This document shows, in pieces, positions 1 to 6,518 of a stretch of 47,491 bases of DNA. Each line of letters starts with the position of its first letter. Within the stretch, counting starts at the first letter, position 1. The notes beneath the pieces are model-generated. The model was not told the origin of the DNA and made no database searches. It saw nothing but the letters and a program-made list of their open reading frames with translations. The translations under genes were made by a program, and so were the position numbers. The stretch comes from Candidatus Obscuribacterales bacterium (GTDB taxonomy: Bacteria; Cyanobacteriota; Vampirovibrionia; Obscuribacterales; Obscuribacteraceae), in the NCBI GenBank assembly GCA_019747875.1, contig JAIEQI010000085.1, positions 1-47,491 of the forward strand. Direction: 5' to 3'.

Positions 1-362
1 GAAAATGACGAAAAGCGCCAGTAACTGCTTGCTCCTGGACACTTCTCGTGGCGACCTGTGGTCGCCGAATACTTACTTTCATAGTAACCGAAATCGTGGA
101 TGGAAACGATGTTCGGATGGTCAACCATACTTGCTGCCTGCGCTTCGCGTTGGAAGCGCCGATAATCCTGCGATGAGGCGGACGTGTTGGGCTGCAACAT
201 CATTTTGATAGCAACAATCTTGTCCATGTGAATGTGCTGGGCCTTGTACACAACCCCCATCCCACCATGTCCCAGAATGTCTATGATGCGGTAACGATCA
301 GCTATTACGCTGCCCGGCTCCAGCACTATAGGTCCACTATCCAACTCCGCATCTGCCGTCAC
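1..362 (-). CDS. Hanks-type Ser/Thr protein kinase, N-terminal part (cut by window edge)
   Basis: The minus strand encodes the start of a eukaryotic-type protein kinase that phosphorylates Ser/Thr residues of partner proteins. Visible elements are the ADRYRIIDILGHGGMGVVYKA segment (glycine-rich ATP loop), the VAIKMM lysine of subdomain II, and the QREAQAASMVDHPNIVSIHDFG segment carrying the alpha-C glutamate. A GTG at 362 with GGAGG eight bases upstream is the best start, because an in-frame TAG lies just beyond. The frame stays open to base 1, but after HDFGYYE the residues no longer resemble the expected hinge region, and no other frame restores it. The protein may therefore be disrupted, or the sequence may be rearranged at the edge. 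The catalytic loop would lie outside the window. Confidence 0.75.
   Translation of the reverse strand, partial: MTADAELDSGPIVLEPGSVIADRYRIIDILGHGGMGVVYKAQHIHMDKIVAIKMMLQPNTSASSQDYRRFQREAQAASMVDHPNIVSIHDFGYYESKYSATTGRHEKCPGASSYWRFSSF
50..66. repeat. Perfect 7-bp hairpin inside the kinase reading frame
   Basis: GGCGACC at 50-56 and GGTCGCC at 60-66 form a perfect inverted repeat around a 3-base loop. It sits just past the point where kinase similarity stops (around 70-80), so it could mark an inserted palindromic element or a rearrangement junction. A chance palindrome is also possible. Confidence 0.4.
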
Positions 363-446
363 TGCCACATCCTCCGGTAGTGTTGTGCCCGGAAAGACCT
401 AAAAACCCCCATTTAATGTCGAGTTTGAAACTAATTTCAGGTTTCT

Positions 447-794
447 TTAAGCGTCAGGCTCGTCTTCGAAAAAGAACTCGATATCGTTCCCCTCCAAGTC
501 TTTTACGGAAAAGGTTTGATAATCACCGTAATCTTCAAGCTTGGATGGCTCAAGAGATTGATCAAGCAAACGCTGATGCCAAAGCTGCAACTGCTCCGGT
601 GAGCGAAGGCGAAAACCAAAATGCCAATGTTCGTTTACAATCGGCGTCCCCGCCATAATAGTTATCACAGATCCATTGCACCAGAGCTGTGCCCCTTTGG
701 ACTTACATCCAAAGTGATCGACATACCACTGGCGAAGCTTTTCCGGATCTCGCGCAGGCAATGCTAAATGACTCAGGGACAGAGACTCGATCAT
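447..794 (-). CDS. VOC-family (glyoxalase/bleomycin-resistance-like) protein
   Basis: This 115-residue protein has the size and layout of a single vicinal-oxygen-chelate protein. It opens with LSHLALPARDPEKLRQWY, typical of the first beta-alpha unit with a metal-binding His. A central HWHFGF strand and a final SVKDLEGNDIEFFFE strand with a candidate Glu ligand follow. Family members bind a divalent metal and act as lyases, dioxygenases or resistance proteins; the substrate cannot be read here. Its ATG overlaps the TGA of the upstream metallo-hydrolase (ATGA at 791-794), so the two are translationally coupled in a three-gene operon. Fold assignment is good, function open. Confidence 0.8.
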   Translation of the reverse strand: MIESLSLSHLALPARDPEKLRQWYVDHFGCKSKGAQLWCNGSVITIMAGTPIVNEHWHFGFRLRSPEQLQLWHQRLLDQSLEPSKLEDYGDYQTFSVKDLEGNDIEFFFEDEPDA

Positions 795-2230
795 TTTCCG
801 GCCTTTATGGCTAGATCTTCCTCATTTTGAATTGCCGTTGCACCATGCGCTGAGTTTTCGCCGTTAGGCGCAGCAGTGGCATCGGCCTTTTCACTTTGTC
901 TTAACTTCGAAAGTACTCCAGCCAATATGTTCAGCAACATGATTATGACCTGGAAGTCGAACAACAATTTGGGAGAAAGCGAAAGCCCCATCGCATTAAG
1001 CGAACCTATGGCTAGCGATTTGGTCATTTTGGAAAAGCCAGCGCGACTTGTTTCCAGACGTCCATTGACCATCAAGGTGTCGAATCCGAAGTCATTCTTC
1101 AGAATGAACATCAGTGAGGAAGAATGCATCTTCATGTCGGCAGCATCACGCAAGTCTTGCTTTGACAATTGCTCCATACCGTTCAAGACAGAGAAAGATA
1201 ACAAAGTATTTGTGTCGTACAGGTCTATTGTCAGAGGTTGAAACGCTTTCAATGGTTTCATCATCGCGACCAACTGAATGAGCCATTTTGAATTCTTGGC
1301 AAAAACGCGATTTCTATACTCCTCAAATGCAGCCGTCAGCTCATTCCAGCTAGCGGACTTTCCAGCATCGCGCAGCGGAAGTTTATCGACCGATTCGTAG
1401 CATTTTTGATATTTTGCAAGAGCCGACGAATTATCGTGAGCTTCTGCCAAATCCCATGAATCAGCGGGATACAGAACAAGAGGCTTGGACCCATTCTCGC
1501 TAATAACCATGGCGGCCTTAGCAGGAGTATTGACGAGATCGTTCATGTAGCTATTTTCGACGTTTGAAAAATAGATCATGCTGGCAAACGGGAAGGTGAA
1601 CTGCGGTTTGAGCAGGCGGACCTGCCTTGCCAATGTCTCTAACTTTTGCCGCGCTGCTGTTGCTCTGTAATGAGTGTTTTCCTTAGCCCCCTTCCACGAA
1701 GCGTAGCTAAACTGTGACAGCAGTAAGGTCGGCCGCGGAATGAACGGTATGATTTTTTCAGTTACATCTTTATCTGCGCGAGTGTGACAGTCGTTCAAAT
1801 TTAGAATTGAGTTCTTGCCATCAGAAATGTTCAACCATGAGTCGTAGAAATCAGTGACACCACATATAACACTAACGTCATCACTTAGTTTCGTCGGAAC
1901 ACGATCTTCGAGCTCCTGGTATTTCAAGCCCTGAGAAGCGCAAAAGTTGACGACTCGATGGTCGCGTGTCTTTTGAAATAGAATTGTGACCTTGTCCTTG
2001 TGTGTTTTTGCAAGGCGAATCAAAAATGGCACAGAAAAGTGATCAGGATGTTCATGCGAAATCCATACATAGTTCACGCCATCCATGATCTCATCAAAAC
2101 TAAAAGGCGTCGGAATCAGCAAATCCCAGCCAAAGTTGAAGGCCGGTCCCTCCATCCAGGTATCCATCAGAATTCCGATAGATTTTGCCTGCACCTTACA
2201 AGAAGCGTGATTTATGAACGTAACTTTCAT
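791..2230 (-). CDS. MBL-fold metallo-hydrolase, UlaG/CMAH-like
   Basis: A 479-residue protein whose N-terminal half is a metallo-beta-lactamase fold. The metal-binding HxHxDH motif reads ISHEHPDHFS (H59, H61, D63, H64), and NLNDCHT near residue 145 fits the second metal site. The TWMEGPAFNFGW segment and the layout around it recall the UlaG/CMP-Neu5Ac-hydroxylase-like branch that acts on sugar-linked substrates, but no Rieske domain is visible. The C-terminal third has no recognised domain and includes a hydrophobic stretch (FDFQVIIMLLNILAGVL) that may bind a membrane. The start has GAGG eight bases upstream. It lies 23 bases after the glycosyltransferase and overlaps the VOC gene by four bases, suggesting a shared pathway acting on a glycosylated or lipid-linked product. 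Confidence 0.8.
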   Translation of the reverse strand: MKVTFINHASCKVQAKSIGILMDTWMEGPAFNFGWDLLIPTPFSFDEIMDGVNYVWISHEHPDHFSVPFLIRLAKTHKDKVTILFQKTRDHRVVNFCASQGLKYQELEDRVPTKLSDDVSVICGVTDFYDSWLNISDGKNSILNLNDCHTRADKDVTEKIIPFIPRPTLLLSQFSYASWKGAKENTHYRATAARQKLETLARQVRLLKPQFTFPFASMIYFSNVENSYMNDLVNTPAKAAMVISENGSKPLVLYPADSWDLAEAHDNSSALAKYQKCYESVDKLPLRDAGKSASWNELTAAFEEYRNRVFAKNSKWLIQLVAMMKPLKAFQPLTIDLYDTNTLLSFSVLNGMEQLSKQDLRDAADMKMHSSSLMFILKNDFGFDTLMVNGRLETSRAGFSKMTKSLAIGSLNAMGLSLSPKLLFDFQVIIMLLNILAGVLSKLRQSEKADATAAPNGENSAHGATAIQNEEDLAIKAGK

Positions 2231-2253
2231 GATAGACCTCTAGAAGGTTGGCC

Positions 2254-3240
2254 TTACTTTCTCAGTGCCGGCTCGTTCGCTTTTTGGCTGACAAGCTCTG
2301 ATGATGATTGGGGAGAAGTAAAATCAACGCTGTTGGTGTCGACAACCGCTTCTACACTCTTAGCAGGCAATATTTGCTGGAGGGCCGAGAGGATGATGAA
2401 TACACCGGCTCGGCACCATATTGCTAAATAGACGGCCCAATTGATCGGTGCCCAATACTTTCTTGCCAAATGTTTGCGGTAAAAAACTTCCATTCCTTTG
2501 TGCAAGTTGATCGTCGCGCCAATCCGTCGAAACCGACTTGAAGCACCATGGTAGTGATACACAACTGCAGCAGGCTCATAGATTACGGTCCATCCAGCCT
2601 GCTTAACACGCCAACACCAGTCGATATCCTCTCCAAACATGAAGATGTCTTCGTCAAGCAAACCAACTTGATCGATTGCGTTTTTTCTCACCATCATGAA
2701 CGCCCCAGAAAGTGCATCGACTTCCAGCACGTCTTTGGGATCTGCGTAAGTAAGATTGTATTTTGCAACAAGTGGGTGTTTTGGAAAAATCAAGCTCAAA
2801 TATGTGAGCCTAAAAAATGAGGCACCAAGATCTGGAAAAGATCGCCTGCAAGACAGTTGTAAGCTACCGTCAGGGTTGTTAACGCGAGGACCAACAGCAC
2901 CGCACTCAGGATGTTTATCCATATAATCCAACAAAGTGCTTACAGCGCCCTTAGACGCGAACGTGTCTGGGTTCACCAATAAAACATGCTCACCAGTACA
3001 CATGGGGATTACTTGATTGCAAGCTCGCCCAAAGCCGACGTTATCGGCATTGGCTATCGTGTTGACTTCTGGAAAATCCCGCTGGAACATTTCAACGGAG
3101 CCATCGCCGGAATTGTTGTCCACGACCCAGATCTCAAACGAACCGGACTGGGGATCTTGCAAAATGGATCGCAACGCCTCTGCTGTTAGCTTTGGCGTTT
3201 TCCAATTGACAACAACGATTGATACTCTTGGCTTGCTCAC
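2254..3240 (-). CDS. Family 2 glycosyltransferase (rhamnosyltransferase-like)
   Basis: This 328-residue GT-A enzyme transfers a sugar from a nucleotide-sugar donor, probably to a cell-surface glycan or glycolipid at the inner face of the membrane. It has VSIVVVNWKTPKLTAEALRS, the donor-binding VVDNNSGDGS, an NPD metal/nucleotide motif in LLVNPDTFA, and the GEDIDWCWRVKQAGW acceptor/catalytic segment typical of dTDP-rhamnosyl transferases. A C-terminal hydrophobic helix (NWAVYLAIWCRAGVFIIL) suggests membrane association. Translation starts at a GTG with only a weak ribosome site. It is the first gene of the operon with the metallo-hydrolase and VOC protein. Donor and acceptor are not determinable. 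Confidence 0.88.
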   Translation of the reverse strand: MSKPRVSIVVVNWKTPKLTAEALRSILQDPQSGSFEIWVVDNNSGDGSVEMFQRDFPEVNTIANADNVGFGRACNQVIPMCTGEHVLLVNPDTFASKGAVSTLLDYMDKHPECGAVGPRVNNPDGSLQLSCRRSFPDLGASFFRLTYLSLIFPKHPLVAKYNLTYADPKDVLEVDALSGAFMMVRKNAIDQVGLLDEDIFMFGEDIDWCWRVKQAGWTVIYEPAAVVYHYHGASSRFRRIGATINLHKGMEVFYRKHLARKYWAPINWAVYLAIWCRAGVFIILSALQQILPAKSVEAVVDTNSVDFTSPQSSSELVSQKANEPALRK

Positions 3241-3362
3241 AAAGCCGATTCAATCATATAAAGAGCGCGTTTCACTGAGCAACACTTAATTTTGGCTGCA
3301 AAGTAGCTAAGAATCTCTACATCTGCTTGCCATACGCTCAAAGCCCTTGCCAAGCAAGTGAA

Positions 3363-3392
3363 TTGGCGTTTTCTCTTCGTTCTCATTATATA
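3363..3392 (+). promoter_or_regulatory. Candidate sigma70-type promoter of the SLH lipoprotein gene
   Basis: TTGGCG at 3363-3368 and TATATA at 3387-3392 are separated by 18 bases and lie about 40 bases before the lipoprotein start, in an AT-rich divergent intergenic region. Inferred from the consensus only. Confidence 0.35.
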
Positions 3393-3429
3393 CTAATCTT
3401 TTAGCAGAAATTTAGAAAAACGAGGTCAT

Positions 3430-4365
3430 ATGCAGCCTGAATTAGCAGAGCGAACTTGGAATACAAACTCGACTATGAAGACGCTGCAAAAGAGCTTCCC
3501 AATTTTGTCTTTCACTCTAATGCTTCTGACAGGATGCGGCGGGTCGAGTGATGAACTAGCAAATCTCAAAGCTGAAAACGAAAAGCTCAAAGCAGAAAAC
3601 AAACAACTTTTGGCCAGCCTGGAGAGAGCCAAAAATTCATCTGCCACGACACCTGCTACGAGTTCAAGTTCGACAAGCAGCACAGCGACGTCAACAGATT
3701 CCGCTACCGAATCCAGCAATGCAGCTAGTGACCAGGCTACGACCTATGCCGATATTTCAGGAGCCTTCGGTGAAAAGGAAATTCAAGATTTGATAAACGT
3801 CGGGGTATTTAAGGTCGACAGTCCCAATTTCGAGCCGAGTAAACCAGTGACTAGAGGTGAGTTCTGCAAATGGCTCGTAGAATCAAATAACATAATCCGT
3901 CCCAAGAAATATTACATCCGAACAGCCGATCCGGGCTCGCCTTCGAGTTTTACAGACATGACTGATGCTAATCCATATTTCAAGTATGTACAAGGTTTAG
4001 CCGATGCCGGATGGTCCGTAGGATTTCCTGATAAGACATTTCGGCCAAATGCGGTACTGACACGCGAACAAATGATCGGAATTAAAAATCCCATTGATTG
4101 GAATTCAGAACAATACAGCGGATATGAAAAACAATGGTCCGATGGAAACAAAATCAACCCGCACTTCTTAAAGCAGATGAGCACAGAAGCGTTTGCTTAT
4201 TATCAATGCAAGCACCAGAACAATTGGGCGAGACTCTACGGTGCCACCAAAGTTTGTCAACCGCAAAAGCCTGTCAGCAGAGCTGAGGCGGCCGCGTGCG
4301 TGTGGAGCATCGGTCGCAATCCCGAGCACGGATTTTCGGCAGCGAAGGGAAAGGCGACGGAATAG
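3430..4365 (+). CDS. SLH-domain lipoprotein
   Basis: A secreted lipoprotein likely attached to the cell envelope. The lipobox LTGC (after MKTLQKSFPILSFTLML) predicts lipidation of the Cys. A short coiled coil of KAENEKLKAENKQL heptads follows, then a Ser/Thr-rich linker. From about residue 105 come three SLH-type modules: YADISGAFGEKEIQ...KPVTRGEFCKWL, FTDMTDANPYFKYV...LTREQMIGI, and a more divergent last one with KPVSRAEAAACVW. SLH modules bind pyruvylated or other secondary wall polymers in Firmicutes and cyanobacterial-type envelopes. The ATG at 3430 has GAGG four bases upstream but gives a long n-region; the in-frame ATG at 3475 gives a cleaner signal peptide. It stands alone, convergent with the next gene. 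Confidence 0.82.
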   Translation: MQPELAERTWNTNSTMKTLQKSFPILSFTLMLLTGCGGSSDELANLKAENEKLKAENKQLLASLERAKNSSATTPATSSSSTSSTATSTDSATESSNAASDQATTYADISGAFGEKEIQDLINVGVFKVDSPNFEPSKPVTRGEFCKWLVESNNIIRPKKYYIRTADPGSPSSFTDMTDANPYFKYVQGLADAGWSVGFPDKTFRPNAVLTREQMIGIKNPIDWNSEQYSGYEKQWSDGNKINPHFLKQMSTEAFAYYQCKHQNNWARLYGATKVCQPQKPVSRAEAAACVWSIGRNPEHGFSAAKGKATE

Positions 4366-4403
4366 CGTATCAACACAATGCATATGGCGAATCGAGGCGC
4401 AGT

Positions 4404-4426
4404 AATTATTTCGACAAGAAATAATT
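4404..4426. terminator. AT-rich perfect hairpin between convergent genes
   Basis: AATTATTTC (4404-4412) and GAAATAATT (4418-4426) pair perfectly across a 5-base loop, 39 bases after the SLH gene. The stop codon of the opposite gene (4406-4408) lies inside the stem. No long U-tract follows, so termination strength is uncertain. Confidence 0.45.
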
Positions 4427-4714
4427 TGCCTGTATCAGCTCAAAGCACTCGGACTTTTTCAACTCGTTTGTAACATGCTGCTCTTGTCCATCGGGGACTT
4501 CAATAACAAAAACGCGCACGTATGCAAACAACAGGCGTTCCCTTACTTTGCAGGCCAGTGCCTTGATCGTTTCAAGAATACGAGAATCAGGCACATCCAG
4601 ACGGGCCTGACACAAAAGCGTGTTAGCCTGCCGCGCTTGAGCCGGCGGAGTGATTTGCAATGACTGTGGTATTGAAATGAGACTTCCTATGCCGTTCAAC
4701 ATCCAAGAGAGCAT
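4406..4714 (-). CDS. Small orphan protein (about 102 aa)
   Basis: I do not recognise this protein. The ATG at 4714 is chosen because GGAGGAG sits eight bases before it, better than the in-frame ATG at 4729. The N-terminus (MLSWMLNGIGSLISIP) is mildly hydrophobic. The C-terminal half (RVFVIEVPDGQEQ followed by a short helix and a final QANYFL strand) resembles a beta-alpha-beta unit of the kind seen in small regulatory or propeptide-like domains, but this is only a shape impression. It is monocistronic, convergent with the SLH lipoprotein, and its last codons are embedded in the intergenic hairpin. The strong ribosome site supports a real gene. Confidence 0.6.
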   Translation of the reverse strand: MLSWMLNGIGSLISIPQSLQITPPAQARQANTLLCQARLDVPDSRILETIKALACKVRERLLFAYVRVFVIEVPDGQEQHVTNELKKSECFELIQANYFLSK

Positions 4715-4825
4715 TGCGAACTCCTCCATTCAAACGCTGTTCTACCATGCGTAAAATGTAGTTCTGTCTGATGAAGTTATAGTATCTCCAAAGTGAAGTC
4801 TTTGTTGAGACTGCTTGAAATTCCG

Positions 4826-5920
4826 TCAGTAAGGACGACTTGATTTTGTGCCTTTTGCGCCGCCGGCAGCTAATTCGTCCTCTGAATTTTGACCATCCTT
4901 TGGCTTTGGTAGCAGCTTGCCCTTGTTGCGCCAGACAAGAATTGCAGCTATCGGCGTGCCGATCGCAATTAAAGCCGCAGCTAGATAAATCGAAGTAAGA
5001 ACCATCGTTATCAAATTACGCAACTCGACAATCTCTTTGTGCAATCCAGAGATTTCTCTATCGACTCCACTCATACTTTTGTCGAGACTGACGATTGGTT
5101 TCTCCATGTGGACAAGCGGCGGCTTTATTTGACGTATGTTAGAGCTTACGCTCATAACCTGTTTATCCAGATTATGGATAGGACCAACAATTGATTGGAG
5201 GGGCTTGTGCACACGGATAATCGGATCTCGAATGCTGCCAATATCTTTCCTTACTGTGGCAAGGTCGGGGCGCATTTGTTGCAGCTCTCCATAGGTCCCC
5301 TTGAGTGATCCCTGGATGGAACTCATTTGCGAAGATACTTTGACCATACTCTTATCGACGCCTCTCATGTGTTGAAGAGTGCTATCGAGGCGGCCCGAAA
5401 TCGCCTGCATATCTGACCGAACATCGCGCAATTCCTTTTGCACGCCGTCCATTTGCACCCCCATGGAATCAACACGCTGCCTTAGTTTAAGCATGGCAGG
5501 CTGAAGCGCGGCAATCGGTCCTGTTAGCTTCATCATCTGCTGCTGCAAGCGGACCGTCTGCTCTTGCAACTTAATCACAGGACCGAATATCCATTTAATT
5601 GGGTTTAGTGAAAAACCTTTTTTCTTTGCAGACTTTTCTTTGAGATCGGAAGGCGCCACATTTACTCCCGGGACCGTGTTAACGGCTTCAGCCTGTTCCT
5701 CTACGAACTGATTGGACTGCCGCGTGGCGGCTTCGTCCACATTCTTTTCAGTCTCCGTTACTTCAGTATCATTTGCATTAATTTGAGGCCGTGCCACGGT
5801 CAAAGGAGTTTGCAGCTGAGCCTTTCTGGTTCCGTTTTGCACATGGTCAGCGGAATTCGCCGCTGTCGTGATCAATAATGTTGTAGAAATTAGTAAGAAT
5901 AATTGCGCCTTGTTGTTCAT
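4826..5920 (-). CDS. Periplasmic coiled-coil protein with C-terminal membrane anchor
   Basis: No family is recognised. The 364-residue product begins with a signal peptide (MNNKAQLFLLISTTLLITTAANSA). Residues about 120-310 form a long heptad-like series rich in M, V, L and polar residues. Short units recur in which hydrophobic residues alternate with PI or PL turns (for example RDPIIRVHKPLQSIVGPI and KPPLVHMEKPIVSL). One strong transmembrane helix (SIYLAAALIAIGTPIAAILVW) and a short basic tail follow. The layout suggests a rod held at the membrane and projecting into the periplasm, as in spacer or chemoreceptor-like proteins, but no signalling domain is present. It is monocistronic, upstream of the tRNA and on the same strand. 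Confidence 0.75.
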   Translation of the reverse strand: MNNKAQLFLLISTTLLITTAANSADHVQNGTRKAQLQTPLTVARPQINANDTEVTETEKNVDEAATRQSNQFVEEQAEAVNTVPGVNVAPSDLKEKSAKKKGFSLNPIKWIFGPVIKLQEQTVRLQQQMMKLTGPIAALQPAMLKLRQRVDSMGVQMDGVQKELRDVRSDMQAISGRLDSTLQHMRGVDKSMVKVSSQMSSIQGSLKGTYGELQQMRPDLATVRKDIGSIRDPIIRVHKPLQSIVGPIHNLDKQVMSVSSNIRQIKPPLVHMEKPIVSLDKSMSGVDREISGLHKEIVELRNLITMVLTSIYLAAALIAIGTPIAAILVWRNKGKLLPKPKDGQNSEDELAAGGAKGTKSSRPY

Positions 5921-6130
5921 CTGCTACACCCCAACCTATCAGCGGGGTTGATGTCCAGAAAAGAAAATAGTTCCAACAAAATTCGGCGCAGCAGCGCACC
6001 GAATGTGCACTTTTAATTGCGGCGGCATTTTGGTCTTTGAACCTGGACTTTTTGGTCCGGCAAAAAAGCCGTTGCGAAAAACAGACAATGTCCTGAATCT
6101 CGTCAACTACGTTGAGTTGCATTTAGACTA

Positions 6131-6204
6131 TCGGGACGACAGGATTTGAACCTGCGACCTATTGCTCCCAAAGCAACCGCGCTACCAAGCTGCGCCACGT
6201 CCCG
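6131..6204 (-). tRNA. tRNA-Pro (anticodon UGG)
   Basis: Read on the minus strand, the 74-base cloverleaf has a CGGGACG/CGTCCCG acceptor stem with discriminator A. The D-arm is GGCGCAGCTTGGTAGCGC, the anticodon loop is TTTGGGA (anticodon TGG) and the T-arm contains GGTTCAAATCC. CCA is not encoded. The anticodon arm closes with GTTGC/GCAAT. It decodes CCN proline codons. Confidence 0.95.
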
Positions 6205-6518
6205 CTCGTCACAATATATCATGAAGGCGCTTGGGCTTCACACCTGCAACCAGCAAATATTGCAGATTGGAACACACTGAACGCGCGCTTGCCAAGATGT
6301 ATCTTAAACGAGTATCGGCTTTATCCATACAAGAAGGGCGCAAATCCAGCCAAGGCTTGCGCTCTTCTTATTTGTCTAGGGAGTGTTCTGGAAAAAAGCT
6401 TCGATGCTGCAATCATATGAACTACTTCTGAAGTACTTGTAGAGTTCTTCAGAAGTCTTTGTTACCAGAAGATGGAAGAAAATTAGAATTGACCGCGGCG
6501 ATTGGACGCAAACCCACC
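6205..6518. other. Intergenic stretch with one hairpin
   Basis: About 310 bases lie between the tRNA and the SH3 protein gene, both on the minus strand. ACTTCTGAAG (6424-6433) and CTTCAGAAGT (6447-6456) form a perfect 10-bp stem with a 13-base loop, which could terminate transcription from the SH3 gene although no U-tract follows. A 66-codon plus-strand frame at 6231-6431 has no convincing ribosome site or protein-like composition. The rest shows nothing recognisable apart from the tRNA promoter that must lie here. Confidence 0.5.

Noticed and set aside
5847..6122. 91-codon minus-strand frame before the coiled-coil protein
   Set aside because: It overlaps that gene's signal peptide region in another frame and has no family-like features.
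6231..6431. 66-codon plus-strand frame after the tRNA
   Set aside because: No ribosome site, basic unstructured composition, and its end lies in the hairpin at 6424-6456.
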